Assembly (NCBI GenBank): GCA_030638405.1
Contig: DAOWER010000062.1
Span: 1 to 5,782 of the forward strand
DNA: 5,782 nt
DNA from: Candidatus Eiseniibacteriota bacterium
GTDB lineage: Bacteria > Joyebacterota > Joyebacteria > Joyebacterales > Joyebacteraceae
Reading direction: 5' to 3'
Below are positions 5,776 to 5,782 of the stretch, one piece after another; within the stretch, counting starts at the first letter, position 1, and each line of letters begins with the position of its first letter. The position numbers and the translations under genes were made by a program. The notes under the pieces were generated by a model, which saw only the letters and a program-made list of their open reading frames with translations, was not told the DNA's origin and did not search any database.

Positions 5776-5782
5776 CGCGTAC

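Overview
The window is GC-rich bacterial DNA. It is dominated by one leftward (minus-strand) gene cluster that enters from the right edge and ends at a strong intrinsic terminator near the left edge. In transcription order the cluster holds: a small protein of unknown function that may be cut by the window edge; two stand-alone CheY-like receiver proteins; a large fused flavin/iron-sulfur oxidoreductase that joins an NfnA/SudB-like half to an NfnB/SudA (GltD-like) half; and a membrane-bound Cache-HAMP sensor histidine kinase. Spacing is tight at the 5' end (12, 63 and 33 nt gaps) and each visible start has a Shine-Dalgarno sequence. This fits one operon for the first four genes. The 109-nt gap before the kinase contains a hairpin with a T-rich tail and a 15-nt imperfect direct repeat, so kinase expression may be partly uncoupled.

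The left edge (1-198, plus strand) holds the last 65 codons of an open frame. It resembles the C-terminus of a large serine recombinase. Its last codons run through a sequence that, on the opposite strand, looks like the T-arm and CCA end of a tRNA, which suggests an element boundary or attachment-site remnant. Positions 199-356 carry no gene that I can see, only small inverted repeats and the cluster terminator at 305-334.

The organism cannot be named from this window. The oxidoreductase family (NADH/ferredoxin/NADP+ electron bifurcation, or the related sulfide dehydrogenase) and the GC-rich, GTG/TTG-start coding style suggest an anaerobic or facultatively anaerobic high-GC bacterium.

Working model (inference): an extracytoplasmic Cache domain senses a small ligand, the kinase autophosphorylates at His429, and one or both output-less receivers take the phosphate. 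They would then act by protein contact rather than DNA binding, possibly on the redox enzyme or on an enzyme encoded upstream. No transcription factor is visible here. The unusual receiver pair placed next to a bifurcation-type oxidoreductase is the most interesting feature of the window.
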